DNA of 64,000 nucleotides from NCBI GenBank assembly GCA_018266395.1, contig JAFEAM010000001.1:62001-126000 (forward strand), given 5' to 3'. Both the position numbers and the translations under genes were made by a program. Below are positions 48,015 through 56,814 of the stretch, piece by piece. The first letter of the stretch is position 1. Every line of letters begins with the position of its first letter. The notes beneath the pieces were generated by a model. That model worked only from the letters and a program-made list of their open reading frames with translations. It searched no databases and had not been told where the DNA came from. Origin of the DNA: Bacteroidota bacterium. Its GTDB lineage: Bacteria; Bacteroidota; Bacteroidia; Cytophagales; Cyclobacteriaceae.

Positions 48015-48557
48015 ATGAACGTCTGCGTTTTTTGCGGTTCCAGCACGGGCAAGGACCCCCTTTATGGTGACGTTGCCCGTGAAATGGGGCTAACCCTGGC
48101 CAAAGAAGGGCACACCCTGATCTATGGTGGTGGAGACATCGGCCTTATGGGCATTCTGGCCAATTCCTGCCTTGAAGGTGGCGGTAAGGTCATAGGCGTG
48201 ATTCCAGACTTCCTTATGAAACGAGAGGTGGGACATTCCGGACTTACTGAACTCATCATCGCAGATTCCATGCACCAGCGGAAGAAGAAAATGGCAGACC
48301 TCGCAGATGTATTCATCGCCCTGCCTGGTGGATGGGGGACCCTGGACGAACTTGCGGAAATTCTCACCTGGCGTCAACTTGGCCTGATTGACCAACCCAT
48401 TGGTCTGCTCAACATCGACTCCTTCTTCAGCCCGCTGGTCGAGCAAATGAAGCGTATGTCAGAAAGAGGATTTCTTCAACCGACCAATCTGGAATTTCTG
48501 TCCGTAAGTAATTCTTCTCAAAAATTGCTCACCGCCTTGGGGGTAGTTACCGTTTAA
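48015..48557 (+). CDS. LOG-family nucleoside monophosphate hydrolase
   Basis: LOG proteins (TIGR00730 family) hydrolyse the N-glycosidic bond of nucleotides such as cytokinin or AMP-type nucleoside 5'-monophosphates. From the ATG at 48015 the protein has 180 residues, starting NVCVFCGSSTGKDP. The active-site loop PGGWGTLDELAEI is complete, and the phosphate/base loop DSMHQRKKKM is present. A GTG two codons upstream is less likely. The true bacterial substrate is uncertain. Confidence 0.87.
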   Translation: MNVCVFCGSSTGKDPLYGDVAREMGLTLAKEGHTLIYGGGDIGLMGILANSCLEGGGKVIGVIPDFLMKREVGHSGLTELIIADSMHQRKKKMADLADVFIALPGGWGTLDELAEILTWRQLGLIDQPIGLLNIDSFFSPLVEQMKRMSERGFLQPTNLEFLSVSNSSQKLLTALGVVTV

Positions 48558-48611
48558 GTATTTAAGGGTTCCCTACTTTTTATTTAGTTTTAAATCGGGG
48601 CCCCTCCCGTC

Positions 48612-49844
48612 ATGCGCGTTTTCTGGAATTTTATCTTTGGTTTGATCGTACTTGTGCCTTACCCATCCAAGGCACAACTTGGGTTTGCCTTAACCAATAA
48701 CCAACATAAAGTCGAGTTCCCGGTTGAAATCATCAACAACATGGTGGTCCTTCCGGTCATTCTCAACGGTCAGTTGCCCCTCAGGTTTATTCTCGACACG
48801 GGTGTGCGAACGACCATCCTCACTGAAAAGTCTTTCAGCGATATTCTTCGTCTTACTTACAGCCGTCATTACCTGGTTGCCGGGCCTGGAGGAGAAAAAC
48901 TCGTGGAAGCTTATGTTACCAATAATGTGACGCTGGACATTCCCGGCATTCATGGTGAAGGCCATGCCATGCTTGTGCTTGAAAAGGATTACCTGGAGCT
49001 AAGGAATTATCTGGGTACAGATGTGCAGGGTGTCCTGGGATATGAACTCTTCAGCCGGTTTGTCGTCTCTATTGATTACGAAAGAAGAAAGCTGATTGTG
49101 ATGTCACCTGACTACTTCAAACCCAAGAGAGGTTTCCAGGCCCTGGACATTCTGATACAGGACACAAAACCCTACCTCTATGCACCTGTAGTTTTTAAGG
49201 ATGGAACTACCATCAATGCCAAATTCATGATTGACAGCGGCGCGAGTCACGGGCTCGTATTGGATCCTCTTTCGGATCCTGTAATCAAGATCCCTGAAAA
49301 GCATGTAACCAGCCTGATCGGCCGCGGCCTTGGCGGCGCCATCACGGGGCAAATTGGAAGGATCCAGGCACTTCGCCTGGGCAATTACCAGATTGATAAT
49401 GTGATTGCCAATTTCCCGGATGCCAACAGCTACATCGACACGCTGAAATCCAGCGACGTATTCAGAAATGGTGCCATCGGCGGAGAACTCCTCAGCCGGT
49501 TCACGGTTGTTTTCAATTTTCCGAAAGAAAAAATCTATCTCAAAAAGAACTCATCCTTAAAGAAGCCATTCAATTTCAACATGAGTGGAATTACACTCAA
49601 GGCGTTGGGTGCGCGGCTTCGCAAATATGAGGTCTCTGATGTACGCAAAGGCTCAGCCGCCGACAAGGCGGGGGTGCTGATGGGCGATGAACTTATTACC
49701 GTTAATGGAATGCCCTGTGATGAGCTGGAACTCTACATCATAAACGGCTTCTTCAACGCAAGGGCAGGCAAGAAGATCAGGCTGGAATTTCTGCGAGACG
49801 GCCAAAAGGTCACCAAAGTATTTGCACTCGAGAATCAAATCTGA
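48612..49844 (+). CDS. Exported aspartyl protease with PDZ domain
   Basis: The 410-residue protein has a signal peptide (cut after about PSKAQ), then two retropepsin-like halves, with Asp motifs FILDTGVRTTIL near residue 62 and FMIDSGASHGLVLD near 207. The pair could form a single-chain active site like pepsin. A PDZ-like domain follows near residue 330 (DVRKGSAADKAGVLMGDELI and AGKKIRLEFLRDGQKV). It may process envelope proteins in the periplasm. A terminator-like hairpin sits at its stop codon. Confidence 0.83.
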   Translation: MRVFWNFIFGLIVLVPYPSKAQLGFALTNNQHKVEFPVEIINNMVVLPVILNGQLPLRFILDTGVRTTILTEKSFSDILRLTYSRHYLVAGPGGEKLVEAYVTNNVTLDIPGIHGEGHAMLVLEKDYLELRNYLGTDVQGVLGYELFSRFVVSIDYERRKLIVMSPDYFKPKRGFQALDILIQDTKPYLYAPVVFKDGTTINAKFMIDSGASHGLVLDPLSDPVIKIPEKHVTSLIGRGLGGAITGQIGRIQALRLGNYQIDNVIANFPDANSYIDTLKSSDVFRNGAIGGELLSRFTVVFNFPKEKIYLKKNSSLKKPFNFNMSGITLKALGARLRKYEVSDVRKGSAADKAGVLMGDELITVNGMPCDELELYIINGFFNARAGKKIRLEFLRDGQKVTKVFALENQI

Positions 49845-50289
49845 GCAACCCGCTCAGTGTTCCCTTTTTTTGACTTTGCATCCGCCCCCACTTCGTTATG
49901 GTCTGGACAAATCGCTGAGAGTTGAGCAACTCCAGGTAAAGGTGCTGGCTTGTCAGGTTGTGCTTCATCACATAATTTGAGACTCCCCAAATCCCGACTT
50001 CCTCATAATTTGAGTTCTTCAAAACAGTAACCGGCACTCTGCCCGGGCGTTTCATCCTCATTATCATTTCGTTGATGCTGGCGCGCCCGACATTATCGTC
50101 AATAAGGACATGCTCGGGAACAAAGGAGCCGATCCTTTCATAAACAGTAAGGGCATCAAATGCCATTTCGGTCAGCACGGTCTTGTGTCTGATGGATTTG
50201 AGCTTTTCCTGAACCATGCTCATCTCCATGGGATTATTCCCCACCAACAATATCTTCCACTGTTCCAAAGGCCTTCCGTTAGTGCTCAT
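49810..50289 (-). CDS. Receiver-like protein with degenerate acidic pocket
   Basis: The 159-residue protein follows the receiver pattern KILLVGNNPMEMSMVQEKL, a central VLIDDN and a distal MKHN. The acidic pocket, normally two Asp, is replaced by Gly17 and Asn18, although Asp64 or Asp65 stays at the phosphoacceptor position and Lys109 sits where the conserved Lys belongs. Phosphorylation by a normal mechanism looks unlikely. No output domain is present. The 3' end overlaps the protease gene by 35 bases. Confidence 0.65.
   Translation of the reverse strand: MSTNGRPLEQWKILLVGNNPMEMSMVQEKLKSIRHKTVLTEMAFDALTVYERIGSFVPEHVLIDDNVGRASINEMIMRMKRPGRVPVTVLKNSNYEEVGIWGVSNYVMKHNLTSQHLYLELLNSQRFVQTITKWGRMQSQKKGTLSGLLRFDSRVQILW
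49841..49871 (+). terminator. Terminator-like hairpin at the end of the protease gene
   Basis: CTGAGC and GCTCAG form a 6-base stem with a 5-base loop that overlaps the stop codon, followed after seven bases by a run of seven T. The distance from stem to T-run is longer than ideal. On the other strand it lies inside the coding region of the receiver-like gene. Confidence 0.4.
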
Positions 50290-50356
50290 ATAACGTTGGT
50301 GTCTTTTCTATCTGGTATGTAACCCATCAATTTTTTGTTTCTGCTAGCTTCGTCTT

Positions 50357-51475
50357 ATGGGCCAAACGGCTGTCATCATACTTGGAGGAGGATTGGCTGG
50401 CATCACATCAGCCCTTCACCTCACCCGCGCCGGGGTGGCATGTGCCGTAATAGAACGCAAACGTTACCCTTTCCACCGCGTATGCGGCGAGTACATATCC
50501 AATGAGGTACTGCCCTACTTGCACGAACTCCGGGTGGATCCATTTGAATTGGGACCTTCAAGAATCAGCAGATTTCAGCTTACTTCCACCAACGGACGTT
50601 CTGTTATCATGCCGCTGGATCTGGGCGGATTTGGCATCAGTCGTTATGCATTTGATTATTTCCTCTACCAAAAGGCGGTCAGCGCAGGGGTAACATTCTA
50701 TCTTGAATCAGAAGTCAAGAAAATTGTATTCGGCCGTGATGAATTCCTTGTTGAAACAGAAAAGGGGTCACTTACCTCCCCGGTAGTGATCGGGGCTTTT
50801 GGAAAACGGTCACATATCGACTATCAATTATCCAGGAAGTTTCTCCAAAGTCGATCCCCGTATGTCGGCGTGAAATATCACATCCGTTTGCGGGGCTTCC
50901 CCAATGACCTGATCGCACTTCACAACTTTGAGTTGGGTTATTGCGGCATCAGTCACGTCGAGGACAATAAGCTCAATCTCTGCTACCTCACCCATCGCGA
51001 TCACCTGCGCAGGTATCGCAGTGTAAAAACCATGGAGGAGCAAATTCTGTGTCAAAACCCGTTTCTGAAAAGCATACTGAATGATTCCGAATTCCTGACT
51101 GAAGCGGAAACCATCAATGAGGTCACCTTTGAAGCGAAGTCTCCCGTTGAACAACACATATTGATGGCGGGCGATGCCGCCGGCATGATCACCCCGCTTT
51201 GCGGTAATGGAATGGCCATGGCGATTCATGGTGCCAAAATGGTCAGTGAACACATCCTGAAATTCCTGAATCAACCCGGCTATTCCAGGCAACAGATGGA
51301 GTCTGATTATGCAAAGGCATGGGAACAGCAGTTTGCACAGCGTCTTTGGATAGGGAGGCGCGTGCAGCGACTCTTCGGCTCTTCTACAGCCTCAAACTTT
51401 GCGGTTGATCTCGCGAGACATCTGCCTACTGCTGCCAACTGGATGATGCGCCAAACGCACGGGAAGCCTTTTTGA
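50357..51475 (+). CDS. FAD-dependent oxidoreductase, geranylgeranyl-reductase-like
   Basis: The 372-residue flavoprotein begins with the FAD-binding Rossmann fold VIILGGGLAGITSALHLTRAG and has the CGEYISNEVLPYL segment near residue 43 and the second FAD motif LMAGDAAGMITPLCGNGMAMA near residue 275. This layout suits the geranylgeranyl reductase and PHBH-like monooxygenase group, which reduce prenyl chains or hydroxylate aromatic rings. It neighbours UbiA and polyketide synthase genes and may tailor their product. Confidence 0.83.
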   Translation: MGQTAVIILGGGLAGITSALHLTRAGVACAVIERKRYPFHRVCGEYISNEVLPYLHELRVDPFELGPSRISRFQLTSTNGRSVIMPLDLGGFGISRYAFDYFLYQKAVSAGVTFYLESEVKKIVFGRDEFLVETEKGSLTSPVVIGAFGKRSHIDYQLSRKFLQSRSPYVGVKYHIRLRGFPNDLIALHNFELGYCGISHVEDNKLNLCYLTHRDHLRRYRSVKTMEEQILCQNPFLKSILNDSEFLTEAETINEVTFEAKSPVEQHILMAGDAAGMITPLCGNGMAMAIHGAKMVSEHILKFLNQPGYSRQQMESDYAKAWEQQFAQRLWIGRRVQRLFGSSTASNFAVDLARHLPTAANWMMRQTHGKPF

Positions 51476-51484
51476 AGTTTATAC

Positions 51485-52378
51485 TCAAAAAAGGACCTGC
51501 CCCACCTGCGTTGAATCAAGGAAGAACCAGATAAAGAAAATATTAAGGCAGGTGGCTGATGTGAAGTTCAGCCACATGGTGCTCCTGAAAGAAGCCCTTG
51601 AAGCATCATGGTATACGCGCCAGAACCAAGCACCAAAAAACAGTACCACCGGAAGCAAAGCCGCGAGAAACCAGGTTGCATACCTGGCCTGGTAGAAATT
51701 GAGAAAGTAGGCTTCAAATCCCAGGGCGGAAAGCATGAAAAATGCAGTGGAAAAAATGAACGTTCCCCTTATACCTAACACCATGCTCAAAGTATGATCA
51801 CCGTGAAGCCGGTCTTCATCGTGCTGGTATACTTGGGTCATCGGGTAGTTGGCCCACAACATCAGGCTGGTGAGCATCGCCGGCACCATCACTTTCAACT
51901 TCATGAGGTTAAGCATGTCAAAGTCATTGATGCCGATGTAACACATGGCGAAGGTGAATGCCCCTTGAAAGAATCCGGTTACGAGCCAGCCTGTCCATGC
52001 CAGCTTCTTCAAACGGATCGAGGGGTGACTGTATGCCTTTGACACCAATCCGTAAATCAACAGCATCAATGCAAAGCGCCATGAGATTTGAATCCAGCCC
52101 AGGATAATAGCCGCAACATCGAGCAGCAAGGCAGCCCAATACAATCCTCTTCGAACCGGCGGCGGGTTCTTCAGTCCTCCAATGCTGCCGGTATCCTTGT
52201 CAAAATAGCTGTTGTATCCGTTGCTGGCCGGATACAACAGAAAATGCAGGATGATAAACACCCATTGAACCCTTGGCCCATTAAGATTGGGCGATACCGA
52301 AAGGGCAAACAAAAAGACCGGTAGCAGAAAGTAAGAGAATGGAAAACGAAGGTGAAGAAGAGTGGACTTCGAAAACAT
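51485..52378 (-). CDS. UbiA-family prenyltransferase
   Basis: The 297-residue membrane protein has about eight helices and both Asp-rich motifs of UbiA enzymes: NGYNSYFDKDTGS near residue 54 and VYQHDEDRLHGDHTLSMV near residue 183. These enzymes attach prenyl chains to aromatic or other acceptors in the inner membrane. It is divergent from the type III polyketide synthase gene with only 45 bases between them, and converges on the FAD oxidoreductase gene with a 9-base gap. Confidence 0.85.
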   Translation of the reverse strand: MFSKSTLLHLRFPFSYFLLPVFLFALSVSPNLNGPRVQWVFIILHFLLYPASNGYNSYFDKDTGSIGGLKNPPPVRRGLYWAALLLDVAAIILGWIQISWRFALMLLIYGLVSKAYSHPSIRLKKLAWTGWLVTGFFQGAFTFAMCYIGINDFDMLNLMKLKVMVPAMLTSLMLWANYPMTQVYQHDEDRLHGDHTLSMVLGIRGTFIFSTAFFMLSALGFEAYFLNFYQARYATWFLAALLPVVLFFGAWFWRVYHDASRASFRSTMWLNFTSATCLNIFFIWFFLDSTQVGQVLF

Positions 52379-52423
52379 GCGTGAAACTAAGGAATTAGGG
52401 TCAACCTTTACTTATATTGAAAG

Positions 52424-53527
52424 ATGGGGTTTATTACTTCGATCGGCACGGCTACGCCCATCCACCGCCTCTCTCAAAATGCAGTGGCTGAATTCATGAC
52501 CCGGGCGATGCAGGCAAACAGTGTGGATGCCCGCAAACTAAAAACGATATTTAAGGCTACAGGAATTGAGACACGCTATTCTGTCATCGATGATTATGGC
52601 CGTTCTTCAGGGTTTGAGTTTTATGAGAATACACCTGATATGCAGCCCTTTCCCTCAACCCGGCAAAGACTCGAGTTGTATAAGAAGCACGCTTTGGCCA
52701 TCAGCCTGGAGGCTGTTCAACGGTGCCTTGACCAGCGCAAAGACATCAGAAAGGACACTATAACCCACCTGGTCGTGGTGAGTTGTACAGGGATGTATGC
52801 ACCCGGGTTGGACATTGACATCGTAAAGTCTGCCGGGCTCTACTCAGGTATTGAGCGAACCTGTATCAATTTCATGGGATGCTATGCGGCCTTCAACGCC
52901 CTGAAGATTGCCGATCAGGCATGCGCCCGCCATCGCAATGCCAAAGTGCTGATTGTATGTGCTGAACTGTGCAGCATCCATTTTCAAAAAGAGTTTACCG
53001 AAGACAATGTTCTGGCCAATGCACTCTTCGGAGACGGCGCTGCAGCAGTGCTGGTGGAATCACATCCCCAGGAAGGCATCAATCTCAGGATGGAGAGCTT
53101 CCATTGCGACCTTGCCACAGAGGGTGAACACGATATGACCTGGTCCATCGGAGACTTTGGTTTTGAAATGCGGTTGTCATCTTACGTGCCTGAAATCATC
53201 CGGCAGGGAATCCGGCGACTGACCCGATCACTCTTAAGCAGGATCAAGGACGGCACCTCTCATATAGATTACTATGCCATCCATCCTGGCGGGAGAAAAA
53301 TTCTCACTGCGATCGAAACCGAGTTGGGCATGACCCGTGAGCAGAATGAGGCAGCATATAAGGTTCTGAGGAACTATGGCAACATGTCATCTCCCACCGT
53401 CCTGTTCGTCATCAATGAAATATCCCGCCAGCTGAAATCTTCTGAAAACGGCAAGCAAATACTCAGCTTTGCCTTTGGGCCTGGGCTTACATTGGAAAGC
53501 ATGATATTACGGATACAGTTTTGCTGA
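52424..53527 (+). CDS. Type III polyketide synthase (chalcone-synthase-like)
   Basis: Type III synthases extend an acyl-CoA starter with malonyl-CoA in one active site to form pyrones, resorcinols or related aromatics. The 367-residue length is normal. The catalytic triad is visible as Cys153 in NFMGCYAAFNAL, His287 in AIHPGGRKIL and Asn320 in RNYGNMSSPTVLFV. The segment GDGAAAVLVES near residue 203 is also family-typical. The starter unit cannot be predicted. It lies 45 bases from the UbiA gene in the other direction and 40 bases before recX. Confidence 0.93.
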   Translation: MGFITSIGTATPIHRLSQNAVAEFMTRAMQANSVDARKLKTIFKATGIETRYSVIDDYGRSSGFEFYENTPDMQPFPSTRQRLELYKKHALAISLEAVQRCLDQRKDIRKDTITHLVVVSCTGMYAPGLDIDIVKSAGLYSGIERTCINFMGCYAAFNALKIADQACARHRNAKVLIVCAELCSIHFQKEFTEDNVLANALFGDGAAAVLVESHPQEGINLRMESFHCDLATEGEHDMTWSIGDFGFEMRLSSYVPEIIRQGIRRLTRSLLSRIKDGTSHIDYYAIHPGGRKILTAIETELGMTREQNEAAYKVLRNYGNMSSPTVLFVINEISRQLKSSENGKQILSFAFGPGLTLESMILRIQFC

Positions 53528-53567
53528 ACGTTTGTCTTGCTCCATAGGTTTTATTGAAATTAGCGCA

Positions 53568-54047
53568 ATGTCTCCCGTCAAAACGCTCACGCCAGACCAA
53601 GCCCTTGTCCGAATTTCGAGATACTGCGCCTACCAGGAACGTTCCCACGGGGAAGTGCGCGATAAACTTTACTCCTTCGGCCTGAAGTCAGGTGACGTGG
53701 AGGCCCTCCTGTCCAGGATGATCACGGAAGGGTTCCTGAATGAAGAGCGGTTCGCCAGGGCTTTTGCAGGCGGGAAATTCCGGCTTCAGAAATGGGGCCG
53801 CAACAAAATCATTCATGAGCTGGAGGCACGCCATATTTCATCAAGATGCATCCGAAGCGGACTCGCTGAAATAGATAACGGCAGTTACCGCAAAACGCTA
53901 ATCAGCTTGTTGAGAAAGAAATTTCAGAGCTTAAATGAACCCAACCTTTTCCGCAAGCGTGACAAGACTGCGCGTTTTGCAATCGGAAAAGGATACGAGC
54001 CTCAACTGGTCTGGGAGGTGGTGCAGGAAATATTTCAGGACTCATAG
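53568..54047 (+). CDS. recX: Regulatory protein RecX
   Basis: RecX inhibits RecA filament extension. The ATG at 53568 gives 159 residues, a usual length. The three-helix tandem repeats are shown by AYQERSHGEVRDKLYSFG, GFLNEERFARAFAGGKFRLQ and GRNKIIHELEARHIS. recA is not in the window. It follows the polyketide synthase gene on the same strand by 40 bases, which may be chance. Confidence 0.85.
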   Translation: MSPVKTLTPDQALVRISRYCAYQERSHGEVRDKLYSFGLKSGDVEALLSRMITEGFLNEERFARAFAGGKFRLQKWGRNKIIHELEARHISSRCIRSGLAEIDNGSYRKTLISLLRKKFQSLNEPNLFRKRDKTARFAIGKGYEPQLVWEVVQEIFQDS

Positions 54048-54084
54048 GGATGGAAGCACTCCATTCAACAACCCCAAATCTCTT

Positions 54085-54582
54085 ATGTCATATCAATTCC
54101 TTTCTCAAATGAAAAGACGGCTTAACAGTGACATGCTTCTCCTGTTTTTCTTACTGGCATCCGTACAGCCTGTCCTGGGGCAGGACGAGGATGTTCGAAA
54201 GCGAACCTTCAACATCAGGAAGAACATTGCCATTGAGGGCTATGACCCTGTCAGCTATTTCGACCAAAAGCCTGCTCCCGGCGATGCCAAATATCAGTTC
54301 AACTATAAAGGAGTCACGTATCAATTTTCATCGCAGGAAAACCTCACAAAATTCAGGTCTTCCCCTGAAAAATATGAACCCGCTTATGGAGGCTGGTGTG
54401 CCTATGCCATGGCCGACACCGGCGAAAAGGTCAAAATCGACCCTGAAACCTACAAGATCGTGGACGGCAGGCTGTGCTTGTTCTACAACTTTTGGGGCAA
54501 CAATACGTTGGTGACATGGAACAAGGATGAGAAAGCACTCAAGTCCAAAGCTGAACTGCACTGGAGAATGATTCAGCATTAG
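54085..54582 (+). CDS. YHS domain protein, exported
   Basis: From the ATG at 54085 the protein has 165 residues (an ATG at 54109 is also reasonable). A signal peptide ends near VQPVLGQDED. The single YHS domain has IAIEGYDPVSYF, KGVTYQFSSQENLTKF, PEKYEPAYGGWCAYAMA and DGRLCLFYNFWGN. YHS domains often bind metals or act beside copper and heavy-metal proteins; here the Cys residues CAY and RLCLFYN may be ligands. Role unknown. Confidence 0.82.
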   Translation: MSYQFLSQMKRRLNSDMLLLFFLLASVQPVLGQDEDVRKRTFNIRKNIAIEGYDPVSYFDQKPAPGDAKYQFNYKGVTYQFSSQENLTKFRSSPEKYEPAYGGWCAYAMADTGEKVKIDPETYKIVDGRLCLFYNFWGNNTLVTWNKDEKALKSKAELHWRMIQH

Positions 54583-54621
54583 AGGATAAAGGAACTCTGC
54601 TCTTATTTCTTAATTTGCCCC

Positions 54622-55137
54622 ATGCAATTGCACCTGGCCGCCCACAACATACTTGATCAGCTCAAATCCGTAGTCGCAGACCTTACCGATGCGGATTATG
54701 TGAACCCGGCCTCATCGCTCAACGGCGCTACCATGGGACAACATGTTCGCCACACGCTGGAATTCTTTTTGTGTCTTGAGGAGGGACTTCCGGGGCGGGT
54801 GATCAATTACGACAACAGGAATCACGACTACGTAATCGAGTCCGACCGCTACGTCGCTTTGGCCACCATCAGCAGGATCGTAGAATTTCTCCGGGAACAC
54901 ACGCAGGATTTGCCACTCACTTTGGAAGTGGGTTATCACCGGCATAGCCCTGAACCTCTTGAGATCGCAACAAACTTCAATCGGGAACTCGCTTATAATA
55001 TTGAGCACGCCGTTCACCATATGGCCATCATGAAGATCGGATTGCGTGAAGTGGCTCCTTACATCAACCTTACTCCGGAATTCGGGGTCGCTGTGAGCAC
55101 CCTTCGTTACCGCGAATCCGTTGAGGTTGGGCACTAA
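54622..55137 (+). CDS. DinB-like four-helix-bundle protein
   Basis: The 171-residue soluble protein has the DinB/YfiT helical bundle and probable metal-binding His: His44 in GQHVRHTLEFF and His129, His132 and His133 in NIEHAVHHMAIMKI. Members of this family include thiol transferases and hydrolases with unknown substrates. It is 39 bases after the YHS gene and 6 bases before the ATP-grasp gene. Confidence 0.72.
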   Translation: MQLHLAAHNILDQLKSVVADLTDADYVNPASSLNGATMGQHVRHTLEFFLCLEEGLPGRVINYDNRNHDYVIESDRYVALATISRIVEFLREHTQDLPLTLEVGYHRHSPEPLEIATNFNRELAYNIEHAVHHMAIMKIGLREVAPYINLTPEFGVAVSTLRYRESVEVGH

Positions 55138-55143
55138 AGCAGC

Positions 55144-56187
55144 ATGAGCAGCCGTTCTGGGTTATTCTACAGTGATTTTATTATCAAACTGAAAAGCTGG
55201 GAGTACTGGCCCTTCGGAATAATCCAGGCGCCTCTGTTTCTCTACTGGCTGTGGCTATCTCTAAAGGCCAGGTCACTCGTGTTCTTTTCCGCATCCAACC
55301 CCGGCATCCTGATGGGCGGAATGTTCGGTGAATCCAAATACGAAGTGCTGATGAAGGTACCGGCTTCCCTTCGTCCCCGAACCTTACGCTGCAATGAACA
55401 TGATACCATTGAGAAAATCATGTCCATGATCAACACCGGGGGCCTGAAGTTTCCGCTCATTCTTAAACCGGATTTGGGAGAAAGGGGAAGGCTGGTGAAA
55501 AAAGTCTGGAATGAGTCCGACATCGCGATCTATCTCACGCTTATTCGCGGGGATTTCCTTATTCAGGAGTTTGTGGGGCTGGAACTCGAATACGGAGTGT
55601 TCTATGTCAGGTACCCTGAAGAGTCATACGGAAGAGTCGTTTCCATTACCGGGAAGGAGATGCTCACAGTTACAGGCGACGGTCATAAGTCGCTCAGTCA
55701 ACTCATTTACGAAAAGGAGCGGGCCAAATTACAATGGAACGCTTTGCACTCGATCTATCGCGAACAATGGGATGAGGTCATTGGAAATGGTGAGACGTTG
55801 GAACTGATCTCGATCGGAAATCATTGCCTGGGCACCAAGTTTCTGAACGCGAATCATCTCATCACACCTAGGCTTTCCCAATCATTTGACCAAATCAGCA
55901 AACAGATTGACGGATTCTATTTCGGCCGGTTTGATTTGAGAACGGGCTCCCTTGAAGATCTGGAGAACGGCAAGGTGATGATTATGGAGTTGAACGGTTG
56001 TGGTGCAGAACCGGCCCACATTTACCATCCGGGGTTCCCGTTGCGGGAGGCCATGAAAGTACTTTTTCAGCACTGGTCTGACATATATCATATCAGCTCC
56101 CAGAATCACAGGAAGGGAGTTCCGTATATTTCCTTCGCCGAAGCCAGCCGGATTTACCGGCACTTCAGAACACTGGCGGCCTATTAA
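55144..56187 (+). CDS. ATP-grasp family ligase
   Basis: The 347-residue protein has a hydrophobic segment near residue 20-40 (YWPFGIIQAPLFLYWLWLSL), perhaps peripheral to the membrane, and an ATP-grasp domain. Visible elements are the ATP-binding Lys in FPLILKPDLGERG, the loop FLIQEFVGLELEYGVF, and the metal-binding acidic residues in GRFDLRTGSLEDLE and VMIMELNGCGAEPAH. ATP-grasp ligases join a carboxylate to an amine or thiol through an acyl phosphate. The substrate is unknown. It ends 2 bases before the LysE gene. Confidence 0.75.
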   Translation: MSSRSGLFYSDFIIKLKSWEYWPFGIIQAPLFLYWLWLSLKARSLVFFSASNPGILMGGMFGESKYEVLMKVPASLRPRTLRCNEHDTIEKIMSMINTGGLKFPLILKPDLGERGRLVKKVWNESDIAIYLTLIRGDFLIQEFVGLELEYGVFYVRYPEESYGRVVSITGKEMLTVTGDGHKSLSQLIYEKERAKLQWNALHSIYREQWDEVIGNGETLELISIGNHCLGTKFLNANHLITPRLSQSFDQISKQIDGFYFGRFDLRTGSLEDLENGKVMIMELNGCGAEPAHIYHPGFPLREAMKVLFQHWSDIYHISSQNHRKGVPYISFAEASRIYRHFRTLAAY

Positions 56188-56189
56188 CC

Positions 56190-56801
56190 ATGGACTATCT
56201 TCAGGTATTCCTGTTTGGCTTTTTTTTCAGCTTCGTGGGCTCAATCCCGCCGGGAACTTTAAACGTCTCCGTCCTTCAGCTGGGCCTGGAAGGAAAGATC
56301 AATACGGCAATTAAGTTTGCGCTCGCCGTTTCCATTGTCGAATATCCCTATGCCTGGATCGGCATTCAGTTTGAATATATCATTTCCCAGTCTCCGTGGA
56401 TGACGGAAAATTTCCAGCTGGTCGCAGCCCTCGTCATGACCATCATTGGGATCGTTAATCTTATACCACCCAGGAACAAGAAAGGCTTTGCCAAGAAGTT
56501 TGTTGAAAGCGGGTTCAGGCGCGGGCTGGTGCTGAGTTTGCTGAATCCAATGGCCATCCCGTATTGGATGGCTTTTACTGCATACCTCAAGGCCCAGGGC
56601 TGGATTGATCTTTCCACAGTCGGTCTCCTCCATAGCTACGTGTTTGGAACCGCTGTCGGTACAATGGCCTTGCTGAGCCTTCTCATTTTCTTTGCCAGGA
56701 GACTGGCCCCATACGTTGCGGGAAGCAAATACATCCGGATTGTTCCGGGGTTGGTGTTGCTCTCCCTGGGATTGTACAGCTGGTGGAAGTACTTCTTCTG
56801 A
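56190..56801 (+). CDS. LysE-family amino-acid exporter
   Basis: The 203-residue protein has six predicted membrane helices and the family's opening SFVGSIPPGTLNVSVLQLGL, with Pro-Gly in the first helix and the second signature VLSLLNPMAIPYW near residue 113. LysE proteins export amino acids and related small molecules. Coupling to the ATP-grasp gene suggests that it exports that ligase's product; this is inference. It converges on tag with a 13-base gap. Confidence 0.85.
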   Translation: MDYLQVFLFGFFFSFVGSIPPGTLNVSVLQLGLEGKINTAIKFALAVSIVEYPYAWIGIQFEYIISQSPWMTENFQLVAALVMTIIGIVNLIPPRNKKGFAKKFVESGFRRGLVLSLLNPMAIPYWMAFTAYLKAQGWIDLSTVGLLHSYVFGTAVGTMALLSLLIFFARRLAPYVAGSKYIRIVPGLVLLSLGLYSWWKYFF

Positions 56802-56814
56802 CGAAGCCTCACGA

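Noticed and set aside
47811-48052. Minus-strand frames overlapping the 35-residue membrane peptide.
   Set aside because: Their translations are polar and irregular; only the plus-strand frame gives a coherent membrane peptide.
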